Source: Alloalcanivorax dieselolei B5
Lineage (GTDB): Bacteria > Pseudomonadota > Gammaproteobacteria > Pseudomonadales > Alcanivoracaceae
Assembly: GCF_000300005.1 (NCBI RefSeq)
Contig: NC_018691.1
Span: 2,790,001-2,854,000, forward strand
DNA: 64,000 nt
Reading direction: 5' to 3'
Part shown: positions 8,872 to 18,000 of the stretch, one piece after another
Position numbering within the stretch: position 1 is the stretch's first letter
Layout: each line of letters opens with the position of its first letter
Notes under the pieces: generated by a model
The model's database searches: none
Seen by the model: only the letters and a program-made list of their open reading frames with translations
Told to the model about the DNA's origin: nothing
Program-made: the position numbers and the translations under genes

Positions 8872-9502
8872 GTGCCGCTTCCAAAGCCTGTGCCGGTGCT
8901 CTTGTGGCCGCCAGCGCATCGCGTTGCTCGCGGTATACCGAGGATAAGGCTTCCGTGGGGATGTCGTTCCCTTCATCGTTCATCCGCCGCCGCAACGCCG
9001 AAAAGAGCGCCGGCTCCGGAGTCCGCGTCAGTAAACGCTCCCGGTCGGTATCCTCGATGGCGTGTTCCTCGGCCCAGAACATCACCGCGTCCCGCCAGAC
9101 CGCGGAGTACGGAGCGTGCTCGAAAGTGAAGCGCCGATCCGCTTGCGGACGCCCCAGCACATCCGGGTTGCGTGCCACGGAGAAGGCCGGAATCCAGTCG
9201 TCTCCGGACGCATAAAAGGCGGCGGTGAGGCCATGAACACCCAGGCCGCGTCCCGGCCGTGTGTCGGGGTGATCGCTGGTCACGAATCGCTGATAGTGCC
9301 GTTCCCGTTTCTCGATTTTCCATTCCAGGTCCATCCCCACGGCGCTTAACCACTGGTATTGGACCCATAGGTTGGATTTCTCCTGGGATGACGCTGTCCG
9401 GGTGGAGAACGTCGCTTTTCTGGTATGACCGTCGATACGGGCCGTCACCAGGAACCCGACGAAACCGCGCGGGTGTTCGCCTGGGGCAAAATACTCAATC
9501 AT
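8810..9502 (-). CDS. Conserved-looking protein of unknown function
   Basis: A 230-residue soluble protein beginning MIEYFAPGEHPRGFVGF is the most plausible form; a GAGGA sits about 11 nt before this ATG. A TTG 69 nt upstream is in frame but has no near ribosome site. The protein has a mixed N-terminal half and a charged, helical, alanine-rich C-terminus (about residues 140-230) with many arginine/glutamate pairs. No signal peptide, membrane segment or catalytic motif was seen and no family was recognised. Its 3' end overlaps the small secreted-protein frame on the other strand. Confidence 0.6.
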   Translation of the reverse strand: MIEYFAPGEHPRGFVGFLVTARIDGHTRKATFSTRTASSQEKSNLWVQYQWLSAVGMDLEWKIEKRERHYQRFVTSDHPDTRPGRGLGVHGLTAAFYASGDDWIPAFSVARNPDVLGRPQADRRFTFEHAPYSAVWRDAVMFWAEEHAIEDTDRERLLTRTPEPALFSALRRRMNDEGNDIPTEALSSVYREQRDALAATRAPAQALEAALTDDLNDWQRRYKKRGESAA

Positions 9503-9598
9503 TGACGTGATGGTCCTCGTTTCGCCGCCCACCGGGATCACACCGGCCCTGGCGACAGATTGACGATTCAACCGCGTCCCAGCGAATCAAACCTCCTT

Positions 9599-9612
9599 TA
9601 CCGTAAACGGTA
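9599..9612. promoter_or_regulatory. Small palindrome in the divergent gap
   Basis: TACCGT and ACGGTA flank a 2-nt centre, about 90 nt upstream of the unknown minus-strand gene. A good AGGAGG-like sequence (minus strand, about 9592-9597) lies just beside it but is too far from any start codon of that gene. It may be an operator or a chance palindrome. Confidence 0.25.
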
Positions 9613-9711
9613 GTGTAGTGCATCTTTGGCCATTTTTACGTTCCTTTTGCTGCCCCGTTTACGTTTTTACACGCTTTTTTCACATCAAATGGAACCGAAC
9701 CCAGCGGCCGG

Positions 9712-10842
9712 TCACGGCGTGCCGCCGTACGTCCAGGCTCGCAACAGCGCCTCAAGAGGGCCGCGTTCAAACCGTTTCGCCAGGACACTGACAATCGCCA
9801 TCGACATCACCGCCACCGCGATGGCGACGAAGAACAGCGCGCCCTGCCCCATCGTCCCGAACAGCCCCAGTCCGTAGCCGCCGAACACGGCACCGGCGAG
9901 AATACCTTGCAGCACATACACTGAAAGCGAGTTACGCCCCGCCCTCATCAACCAGTCTGGCAGCGTGTACCGCTCGGTCAGCTTCAGCAGCAGTCCCAGA
10001 TAAGCGGCGGAAAGCAGTGGAGCACCAAGCACCAGGACGACCAGGCCGGCCAGCGAGTGCAGGCCCCGCTCAGGGGGAATCATCCAACTCATGGCGGCGG
10101 CGTAGTAGAGATTGAAGGTAACGCCGAAGAAAATCAGCCAGGGCAGCCCTTTGTTCAGGGAGACACGCCCCCGGTTCAACGGCGTTTCAAAGAAGCCGCT
10201 CTTGGCCGCGGCAAGACCGGAAGCAAAGGCCGCGAACGCCAACGGTCCCTGGAACAGCAACAGAAACGCAAATGTCCCTGGCCAATCAAGCCAGCGGGTC
10301 CGAGTCGCCTCCCAATATCCCCCACCCAATGTCGTGCCCGAGGACAATGTGTCCGGCAGCAATATTCCCAGAGAGGTCAACGACACCACGCCCAGCGGCA
10401 CCATGGTCAGCGCGATGCGTATCAGCGTGGCCGGGTCGCGCTGACGCAGAGGCCAGATCACCAGGCCCAGCAAAACGTAGAGCAACAGGATATCCCCATT
10501 GAAAACCAAGACCGCGTGAAGTACGCCAAGTACCGCCAGGCCCGACAAGCGCCGGGCGTAGCGACGATTGAAGGAGACGCCCTTTTTTTGAGCGGATTGC
10601 GCTTGCTGATGCAGGGACCAGCCGAACAAGAAAGAAAACAGCAAGAAAAATTTCGCCTGAAAGAGCCCCTCCACCAGAAAGGCCGCCACCTGATCCAAGG
10701 CGGCTGACGGCGGGACCAGACTGGCTTCCACCGGCAACGCCATGAACGGCACGTTGACGATGCAGATGCCCATCAACGCGGTCACGCGTACCGCGTCCGG
10801 ATGGGGATTACGTCCGGATGACCGGTGTCCTGAGGATGGCAT
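9712..10842 (-). CDS. DUF418-family (YeiB-like) integral membrane protein
   Basis: The 376-residue protein consists almost entirely of hydrophobic segments (about nine to ten helices). The C-terminal region with RAGRNSLSVYVLQG is the conserved core of the DUF418 domain, which is related to membrane acyltransferases such as YeiB. The reaction is unknown. The ATG at 10842 is preferred because the 66 upstream in-frame residues overlap the regulatory region and the divergent TetR gene. No clear ribosome site precedes it, so the start is uncertain. It is transcribed away from the TetR regulator across shared operators, which points to repression by that regulator. Confidence 0.8.
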   Translation of the reverse strand: MPSSGHRSSGRNPHPDAVRVTALMGICIVNVPFMALPVEASLVPPSAALDQVAAFLVEGLFQAKFFLLFSFLFGWSLHQQAQSAQKKGVSFNRRYARRLSGLAVLGVLHAVLVFNGDILLLYVLLGLVIWPLRQRDPATLIRIALTMVPLGVVSLTSLGILLPDTLSSGTTLGGGYWEATRTRWLDWPGTFAFLLLFQGPLAFAAFASGLAAAKSGFFETPLNRGRVSLNKGLPWLIFFGVTFNLYYAAAMSWMIPPERGLHSLAGLVVLVLGAPLLSAAYLGLLLKLTERYTLPDWLMRAGRNSLSVYVLQGILAGAVFGGYGLGLFGTMGQGALFFVAIAVAVMSMAIVSVLAKRFERGPLEALLRAWTYGGTP

Positions 10843-10885
10843 GGATGTGGGCTGTGGTTGTGAAAACACGATTAGGGTCTCGATT

Positions 10886-10923
10886 TTGAGCGATTGTTCA
10901 ATTAATATTGAGCGTATGTTCAA
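10886..10923. promoter_or_regulatory. Two tandem 16-bp operator-like repeats
   Basis: TTGAGCGATTGTTCAA (10886-10901) and TTGAGCGTATGTTCAA (10908-10923) differ at two central positions and are spaced 22 bp start to start, about two helical turns. Each is itself partly palindromic (TTGA...TCAA). They lie between the DUF418 gene and the divergent TetR gene, the classical position for autoregulation by a TetR dimer pair. Confidence 0.65.
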
Positions 10924-10946
10924 CTCTGTCAAGACGGGAGAGAAAA

Positions 10947-11525
10947 ATGAGCACCCGAAAATCCCGGGAACGTCAGGCGACGTTGATTGACGCGACCATC
11001 GAGGTACTCGTCGAAAGTGGGCTGACGGCCGCGACGACACGGGCGGTCACTCAGAGGGCCGGTGTCGGCACCGGGCTGCTCAATCACTACTTTCGCTGGC
11101 CCGAGTTGCGTGCCGCGGCCTGGCAAGCCCTGTTCGAGGAAGTGGCCAAGGATCAATTCGAACAGGAGCAGACAGCACAAATCGTCATGGAACGTTACTT
11201 CCGAGAGGCCTTTGTCGAGGCCGCTCGTCCCTATTGGCGGCTGTGGATCGAAGCCACCGAACTGGCGGCGAGCGACAAGCCGATGAGAAACGCTTTGAAG
11301 TCCATCCAGGCGCGTATGCAGGACGGCTTGGCCAGGGTGCTCAGCGACGGCTGTGAGTCCGGCTCATGGCGACTGCCGGATCCCGAGGCAAGCGCGCTTC
11401 GACTGGGTGCTCTTTACGATGGCCTGGCCGGGCTGTTGATCTCTGGTATCAGCCCGGTAAGCCCCGATTCGGCGGAAAAGCACTTGCGCAAGGCGTTCGC
11501 TCTGGAATGTGGTGCAGAGCAGTGA
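10947..11525 (+). CDS. TetR/AcrR-family transcriptional regulator (BetI-like)
   Basis: This 192-residue protein has an N-terminal helix-turn-helix (about residues 10-55, including TTRAVTQRAGVGTGLLNHYF) and a BetI-type C-terminal ligand domain. The ATG at 10947, preceded by GGGAGAG, is preferred over the GTG-type start 39 nt upstream, which lies in the operator region. It diverges from the DUF418 membrane gene and is followed 28 nt later by a secreted-protein gene. Both are candidate targets. The inducer is unknown. Confidence 0.88.
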   Translation: MSTRKSRERQATLIDATIEVLVESGLTAATTRAVTQRAGVGTGLLNHYFRWPELRAAAWQALFEEVAKDQFEQEQTAQIVMERYFREAFVEAARPYWRLWIEATELAASDKPMRNALKSIQARMQDGLARVLSDGCESGSWRLPDPEASALRLGALYDGLAGLLISGISPVSPDSAEKHLRKAFALECGAEQ

Positions 11526-11553
11526 AAGGGATTCGACCGTGGGGAGAACGAGA

Positions 11554-12357
11554 ATGACCAGGATGGGAAAAGTGCTTTGGGCCGCGTATATGGGAATGTG
11601 CTCCGCCTCCGTCGCGGCGGCGGAACGGGACAGCGTGCGTTACTCGGTACTCTCCGACGACAAATACCTCGGTGAGATTGTTCATTTGGAAGAACGGTCC
11701 GGTACAGAGAACAGCAAGGATAAAGTGATCTCGGTCAGTGGCGACCTGTCCCTCTCCGGATGGTGGGGAAGCTGGTCACGCAAGTATCAGATACGAAGTC
11801 GCCTGCGGAATCACAAACCTGTCAGTCTGGATATGAAGCTCTTCAAAAACGGGAAGGGATTCTATATTCACGGGGAAGAATATGAAGGGCAGTTGTGGGT
11901 GACCGCGTCCGAAGTCAAGAGCGGCCGGCAAAGAGAGGATGAGCAGGTCGTCGACGTATCGTTCTCCATCTTGACCGAGTTCTTCCCTGAGCTGGGCTTC
12001 CTCTCCGTGTTCGGCGGCGAGGACTCGGATCAGGGCATCATGGTGCCGTTGACCAGCTTCGACGTGGTCGATGAAGCCTTGCCGGATTACATTCACGATC
12101 ACGATTACCGGTTCAATGAGACCGCCGTAAGAGTTTTTGAACCCGAGAACATGGAGATTCTGACTTACACCCTGACCGCCCGCGGCGAAAAATACATCGA
12201 CCTCGCCGGCACACGCTACCGATGCCAGGAAGTGGAAATCCATAATCGGGATAAAAGCAGCGTGTATTGGATCGCGCGGAAAAATGGTCAGGCGCTTCTG
12301 GTTCAGGAGACCGGCACCGACAAAGAGGGCCACTATCAAGTCACGCTGATGGAATAG
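11554..12357 (+). CDS. Exported protein of unknown function (DUF3108-like pattern)
   Basis: The 267-residue product starts at ATG 11554, 7 nt after GGGGAG, and has a signal peptide cleaved near VAAAE. The remainder is beta-rich with no cysteine cluster. The C-terminal section (YRCQEVEIHNRDKSSVYWIA followed by LLVQE) has the spacing of DUF3108-type periplasmic proteins, in which a substituted glycan-like core is capped by a YW element; that similarity is tentative. It follows the TetR gene by 28 nt and may be in its operon. Function unknown. Confidence 0.7.
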   Translation: MTRMGKVLWAAYMGMCSASVAAAERDSVRYSVLSDDKYLGEIVHLEERSGTENSKDKVISVSGDLSLSGWWGSWSRKYQIRSRLRNHKPVSLDMKLFKNGKGFYIHGEEYEGQLWVTASEVKSGRQREDEQVVDVSFSILTEFFPELGFLSVFGGEDSDQGIMVPLTSFDVVDEALPDYIHDHDYRFNETAVRVFEPENMEILTYTLTARGEKYIDLAGTRYRCQEVEIHNRDKSSVYWIARKNGQALLVQETGTDKEGHYQVTLME

Positions 12358-12482
12358 CCGCCCGCCTCCCCGCCGTTGGGGCCGGTTCATTTCTCCTTGA
12401 AGGATGGAAGAAACCACGGACCGTGCCCCGATTTCCAACAACTGACTCTGGCTTGCCCCGAATCAAGAGGCCTGTGCTCCGA

Positions 12483-12932
12483 TCACGAACGGTGATGAAC
12501 GTAATGCCGTTCCCGGCTTTCCTGGCGTGCTTTCACGTCGATGGAATACTCCGCCGTCGGCCTGGCCAGCAGCCGCTCGATACCGATCGGTTCGCCGCTT
12601 TCCAGGCAGTAACCATAGTCTCCGGTAGCCAGCCGCCGTAAGGCGCCATCCACTTTTTTCAGCAACCCGATGTTACGCTCAATGGTCCTCAACAGATAGC
12701 GCCGATCTTCCTCCGCACTGGCCAGGTCGAAGTCGTCCGGTTGCCGCTCATCGGACTGCAACGCCAGGCGGTAAGTGGCCAGATCCACTTCAATCTTCTC
12801 TCTCATCGCCAGCAAACGCTGCCGGAAGAACATCTGTTGGCGCCGGTTCATGTAGTCCCGTTTGGGCATCCGCCGCAGCGCCGCTTCCGTCGGCGGCTGG
12901 TCCATGGAAGACGTGGCGGTGGCATCAGACAT
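12483..12932 (-). CDS. dksA2: DksA2-like RNA polymerase-binding regulator lacking the zinc finger
   Basis: The 149-residue protein has the long coiled coil of DksA with the tip motif DxxDxA (D66, D69, A71) and the C-terminal globular segment GDYGYC..GEPIGIERLLARPTAE. Of the four zinc-finger cysteines only C109 remains; the others are replaced (S112, S130, V133). This is the hallmark of DksA2 paralogues such as PA5536 of Pseudomonas aeruginosa, which are made under zinc starvation and replace zinc-dependent DksA in the ppGpp response. A Zur-box candidate lies 42 nt upstream of its start, shared with the divergent zinc-import operon. Confidence 0.85.
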   Translation of the reverse strand: MSDATATSSMDQPPTEAALRRMPKRDYMNRRQQMFFRQRLLAMREKIEVDLATYRLALQSDERQPDDFDLASAEEDRRYLLRTIERNIGLLKKVDGALRRLATGDYGYCLESGEPIGIERLLARPTAEYSIDVKARQESRERHYVHHRS

Positions 12933-12973
12933 GAGGCACTCCTGTTCAGGAAGGATGGTGTTGGTTTCTCAAT

Positions 12974-12988
12974 TGTTATGATATAACA
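12974..12988. promoter_or_regulatory. Zur box (zinc-uptake regulator binding site)
   Basis: TGTTATGATATAACA matches the gammaproteobacterial Zur consensus (tGTTATannATAACa type) at nearly every position and is palindromic except for one pair next to the centre. It lies between dksA2 and the divergent TonB receptor gene. A wider inverted repeat (TCTCAATT at 12967-12974, AATTGAGA at 12996-13003) surrounds it. Zur bound with zinc should repress both directions; zinc depletion should open them together. Confidence 0.75.
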
Positions 12989-13118
12989 TAATTTAAATTG
13001 AGATCCGGAACCACCCTTGGAACCGGTCCACCGTGCTCTTTCCTCGGGGGAGGAACAGAGCCTTTTGCCGCCGTTATTCTTTTTTGGCGCCACCTGGCGC
13101 CCTTCTCGTGAGGCTCCG

Positions 13119-15071
13119 ATGTTCCGACGTTCGCTGGTATCCCTTGTGCCGCTCTCTGCCCTTGTCACCGCCAGTCCGGCCCTCGGTAAGGAGTCCCCGC
13201 CGCGCCATCAAGTCGCCACCCTGCCCGCCATTGTGGTCACCGCCACGGCCTCGGAGCGGAACGAGGCGGATACCCCCGCCAGCGTATCGGTGATCAATGG
13301 CGATGACCTGCGGCAAAGACCCGTTCATGATCTTTCCGACGCGGTCAGGGATGCCGTCGGCATCGACGTGGAGAGTGTCGGTCTCGGCCGACGCGGCATC
13401 TCGATCCGGGGCATGAGCTCCGAACACACCCTGGTACTGATCGACGGCCAGCGCATCAGCAACTCCGCCTCCGCCATCGCCCACTCGGACTTCGAGCTGG
13501 GCTGGATGCCGGTGGAAGCCATCGAACAGGTGGAGGTGGTGCGCGGGCCGATGTCGTCGCTGTACGGCTCGGAAGCGCTGGGTGGCGTGGTCAATATCCT
13601 TTCCCGTTCCGCCACCGATCAGTGGCAGGGATCGTTCAGCAGCCAGGCCCTGATCAGCGATCACAGCCTGGACGGGAACCACTATAAAGGCGGTTTCTAC
13701 GCCGGAGGCCCACTGGTACCAGGAACCTTGGGGGTCAACGTCTGGGGTGAATACCGCCGCCGCGACGCCCTGCTCGACGCCACCGACCCCGAACTCACCG
13801 CCCTGGACGAACAGCGCGCCACCAGCGGCCACGTGGGCCTGACCTGGACACCGGATCCCTATCAACGCATCGATCTCTCCGTGGACGCCGGCAACGAGGA
13901 TCTGGAAGGCGTTCGCGGCAGCAGCCGCGCCAGCCCCTACCAATCCGACAATGACGTCCAGCGCCGCCGTTATTCTCTCTCCCACCGGGGCGATTGGGGC
14001 TGGGGCAACAGTCAGGTCCGGCTCTATCGCAGCACCCTGGATCGCGAGACCTACCGCAGTGACGGCGCGGATACCACCGGCCCCAACCGGTTCACCGACA
14101 CTGTGCTGGACGGGCGCGTGGGCTGGATCGCCGGCGGCATGCACAAGCTCACCGTCGGCAGTGAAGTCCGGCACGAGGAACTGGAAGATCCCAATATCAA
14201 CCGCAAGGGCAAGGACGACCTGACTCACTACGCCGCCTTTGCCCAGGACGAGATTTTTCTCGGTGAAAAATGGGAGCTGGTGCTCGGCAGCCGCTTTGAT
14301 CATCACCAGGACTTCGGCTGGGAAACCAGCCCACGTGCCTATCTGATGTTCCATGCCAGCGAACAGCTGACGTTCAAGGCCGGCGCCGGTCACGGCTTCA
14401 AGGCACCGACCCTGAAACAACTGTCGCCGGAATTCGAATCCCGTGCCGCCATGGGCGGGCGCGGTATCATCCGGGGCAACCCGAACCTGGAACCGGAGAC
14501 CAACCGTTCCTTTGAACTGGGTGCCACGCTCACTCAGGACCGCTGGTCCGCCGGTGCCACCCTGTTCCACAACGACGTGCGCAACCTGATCGAAACCGTG
14601 CGCCAGCCGACCTGCTTCGAACCCGGTTATGTCTGTCTGGAATACGACAACATCGCCAAGGCGCGCCTGCGCGGACTGGAGCTGACCGCCGCGGTGGATC
14701 TGCTCGAACGCTGGCGGCTGGAAGCCAACTACACCTATCTGGATGCCCGCGACCGTACCAACGACGAACGCCTGGCCGACCGTTCCCGGCACCGCGCCAA
14801 CACCACACTGATCTGGCGGACCACCGACCGGATCAGCACCCGTGTCCGCGCCGAGTACGTCGGTTCCCAGTATCGTTCCGACACCGAGCGCGACCGGCCG
14901 GATCACACCTTGTTGTACAGCAATGTGGACTACGCCTTCAGCCCCGGGATCAGCCTGCACGCCGGTGTCGAAAACCTTACCGACGAGCGCCTGGCCAATG
15001 ATGACCCCGATCTCTACGACCGTGCCGACGAAGGGCGGCGGTACTTTGTCGGCCTGACGGCCACATTCTGA
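13119..15071 (+). CDS. TonB-dependent receptor of the zinc-responsive operon
   Basis: This 650-residue outer-membrane receptor starts at ATG 13119 with GAGG 5 nt before it. It has a signal peptide (to about residue 24), a TonB-box-like VVTATASER, a plug with EVVRGPMSSLYGSEALGGVVN, and a FepA/CirA-type barrel ending LTATF. Its stop codon overlaps the start of the CobN-like gene by one base (TGATG). In Pseudomonas aeruginosa the equivalent PA1922-PA1925 operon (TonB receptor, CobN-like, ExbD-like) is Zur-regulated and linked to zinc acquisition. The ligand is probably a zinc complex, by inference from that context. Confidence 0.88.
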   Translation: MFRRSLVSLVPLSALVTASPALGKESPPRHQVATLPAIVVTATASERNEADTPASVSVINGDDLRQRPVHDLSDAVRDAVGIDVESVGLGRRGISIRGMSSEHTLVLIDGQRISNSASAIAHSDFELGWMPVEAIEQVEVVRGPMSSLYGSEALGGVVNILSRSATDQWQGSFSSQALISDHSLDGNHYKGGFYAGGPLVPGTLGVNVWGEYRRRDALLDATDPELTALDEQRATSGHVGLTWTPDPYQRIDLSVDAGNEDLEGVRGSSRASPYQSDNDVQRRRYSLSHRGDWGWGNSQVRLYRSTLDRETYRSDGADTTGPNRFTDTVLDGRVGWIAGGMHKLTVGSEVRHEELEDPNINRKGKDDLTHYAAFAQDEIFLGEKWELVLGSRFDHHQDFGWETSPRAYLMFHASEQLTFKAGAGHGFKAPTLKQLSPEFESRAAMGGRGIIRGNPNLEPETNRSFELGATLTQDRWSAGATLFHNDVRNLIETVRQPTCFEPGYVCLEYDNIAKARLRGLELTAAVDLLERWRLEANYTYLDARDRTNDERLADRSRHRANTTLIWRTTDRISTRVRAEYVGSQYRSDTERDRPDHTLLYSNVDYAFSPGISLHAGVENLTDERLANDDPDLYDRADEGRRYFVGLTATF

Positions 15072-18000
15072 TGAGCGCACAGCCCTTGCACTATTTCCGG
15101 TTGCTCCTGACCTGCCTGCTGATCAGCCTGTCAGGAGCGGCCGCCGCCACCGCCGAACCATTGATACAGGTCTTTCACAACGATTTCGTGTCGGCGGAAA
15201 AATTTCAGCAGCTGCGAACCTTCGCCAAACAGGAAGGCATGGCGCTGCGGCACCTGAACGTGGAGACCAGCACAGCGGCCACACTGCGGCAAGCGGCACG
15301 CTCCGCCGCGCTGATCGTCCTGGACGTACCGCGCCCGAATGATCGCGTGATGGTGACGCAAAAGCTGGACGTCATTCCGGAGTACAGCGAACGCCCCCTC
15401 TTGATCATCGGTGGCGGCCGCCCCGACTGGGAACAGTTACAGCCCCGCCACGGCGGCGTCCTGAGCGCCCTGTACGTCGCCGGAGGCGAGCACAATTTCC
15501 GTCGTTTCTTTGCTCTGGCCAAAGCGTTGCAAGGCGGCGCCCCGACCCCGGCGCATCTGCTCGAGGCCCCCGAATCCTTGCCCGGCAACGGCTTCTACCA
15601 CCCGCGCGCGCCCCGTGTTTTCGAGCACATTGGCGACTATCTTGGCTGGCATGGCACACAGCGGCAGAGCCGGCCCGAAGGCCGGGTGGCGTTCCTGATT
15701 CACCGGGGCGTGGTCTCCGACCTGCTCACCCGCGAAGTGGATACCCTGATCGCCCGCAGCGAAGCCGCCGGTCTGCTGCCGATCGTATTCTGGTTCGACG
15801 CCGCCGGTTCGGAAGGGCTGAGCGGCGTCCTCGGCAACGGGCAGGTGGATGTACTGGTCAACCTCACCCACCTGCGTGACGGCAAGGCGCGCCGCCGGGA
15901 TTTCCTCGCACTGGACATTCCGGTGATCCAGACATTGCGGTTCCGTGACGGGGAAGCCAGCGACTGGCCCGACGCCAAAAGCGGCGTGGCTCCACGTACT
16001 ACCGCCGTGTTTCTGGCTACCCCCGAAGGCTGGGGCATCAGCGATCCCACCGTGCTTTCCGCCACCACCGGCGGCGTGGACGATCTGTTGCCGGCACAAA
16101 CCGATGCGCTGATCGGCAAACTGCGCAGTCTGGTGGCGCTGCGCCATATACCGGCGGCGGACAAGAAACTGGCGCTGATGTACTGGAATTACCCGGCTGG
16201 CGAGAAGAACCTGGGCGCATCGAACCTCAACCTTCCACGCAGTATTGTGTCCATTCAGACTGCCCTGGCCGAGGCGGGATACTCGGTGGGTGAACCGGTG
16301 ACCGAGCAGCAGGTGATCGCCGCCGGCCAGCGCATGCTCGGCGCTCTGTACGGCACGGTATCGCTGGACGAGTTGCTGGCCGAGGACATGGCCGCGCTGT
16401 TCCCCGTGGACGAATACCAGCAGTGGCTGGCGCGGTTGCCGTCATCACGTCGAGCCGAACTGAAGCGCGGCGGTGAACCCGAACGCCATGACGCTGTGCG
16501 GGAGGTGGACGGCAAGCGCTATTTTGTCATTCCGCGCTGGCGGCTCGGGCAGCTGCTGGTGATGCCGCAAATGCCGCGCAGCGGAGATCCATCGGCACAT
16601 TACCATGACACCGACAGCATCCCCGATCCTCTCTATATGGCCGCCTATCTGTATTTGCAACGGCAATACCAGGCCAACGCGCTGATCCATCTGGGCACCC
16701 ACGGCACCCAGGAATGGCTGCCCGGCAAGGACCGCGGTCTCGCCGCCAGCGATTACCCTTGGCTGGCGGTGGGCGATCTGCCGGTGTTTTATCCCTACAT
16801 TCAGGACAACGTCGGCGAAGCCATCCAGGCCAAGCGACGTGGCCGCGCCGTCACCATCAGTCATCAGACACCGCCGTTCGCGCCGGCCGGGCTGTACGAC
16901 CAGCTACGTGACCTGCACCATCTGATTCATGAATATCAGCAACTGGATCCCGGCATGGTGCGTGAGCAAGTCAGTGCGCGTATCCGTGAAACCGCCATCA
17001 GCGCGCACCTGCATGAAGATCTGGGCTGGACGGCGCAACAGACCGAGCAGGACTTCACCACTTTCCTGCAACAGCTGCACGATCATCTGCACGAGCTGGC
17101 GCGCGCCGCCATGCCGCTGGGGCTGCATACCTTTGGCGAACCCGCCAAGGACGAACATCGCATCAGCACTGTCATGCAGCAACTCGGCGAGCCGTTCTAC
17201 ACCGCCCTGGGAACAGACCATGAAGAACTGTTCGCCGTCGACCAGGATGACTTGAGCACCACTCTCCCCTATCAAACGGTGCGTCGTTTCCTCGACCCCG
17301 AAGCCTCGCGGGATACGCCCGATGACCTTGCGGACTTTGCCGGTCGAGCGCGGCAACTGAATCAGCACTTGATCAATACCCGAGAGAACGAAGCGCTGCT
17401 GGCCGGGCTGGCGGGCCGCTTCATGCAGCCCGGCTCTGGTGGTGATCCGATCCGCAATCCGGACGTGGCCAGCGGCCGTAATCTGTACGCCTTCGAAGCC
17501 GACAAGATCCCGGCCCGGGCCGCCTACGACGCCGCCGGCACCGCCTATACACAACTGGTGCAGGCCTTCCACGCCGAGCATGACGGCGCCTCGCCGCGCA
17601 AGCTGGCGTTCAGCCTGTGGGCTTCGGAAGCGATTCGTCATCTCGGCGTGACCGAAGCACAAATCCTGCACGCGCTGGGCCTGCGGCCGGTGTGGGACAG
17701 CGCCGGCCGGGTCACCGAGCTGGAGATCATTCCCGCCGCGGAACTGGGGCGCCCCAGGACCGACGTGGTGGTGCAGGTCACCGGCGTTTATCGCGATCAA
17801 TTCGACAGCTTCATGCGACTGCTCGACGATGCGCTGACACGACTCGCCGAACGGGACGAGCCCGGCAACCCGATCGCCGCCAACAATCAACGCATCGCCG
17901 CCGCTTTGCGGCAACAGGGCCTGTCGGACGCCGAAGCGGAAGCCGCCGCACGCTATCGGCTCTTCGGCAATGCCTCCGGCAAGTACGGTACCGGTGTGCC

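Noticed and set aside
12967-13003. Outer inverted repeat TCTCAATT...AATTGAGA as a second regulator site
   Set aside because: It surrounds the Zur box but is not centred on it (offset about 4 bp) and has no known match; kept only as a note in the Zur-box entry.
13074-15080. 668-residue open frame on the minus strand opposite the zinc-operon TonB receptor
   Set aside because: It is a shadow of the receptor gene in GC-rich DNA: valine/glycine/alanine-rich, no ribosome site and no domain, while the plus-strand receptor is unmistakable.
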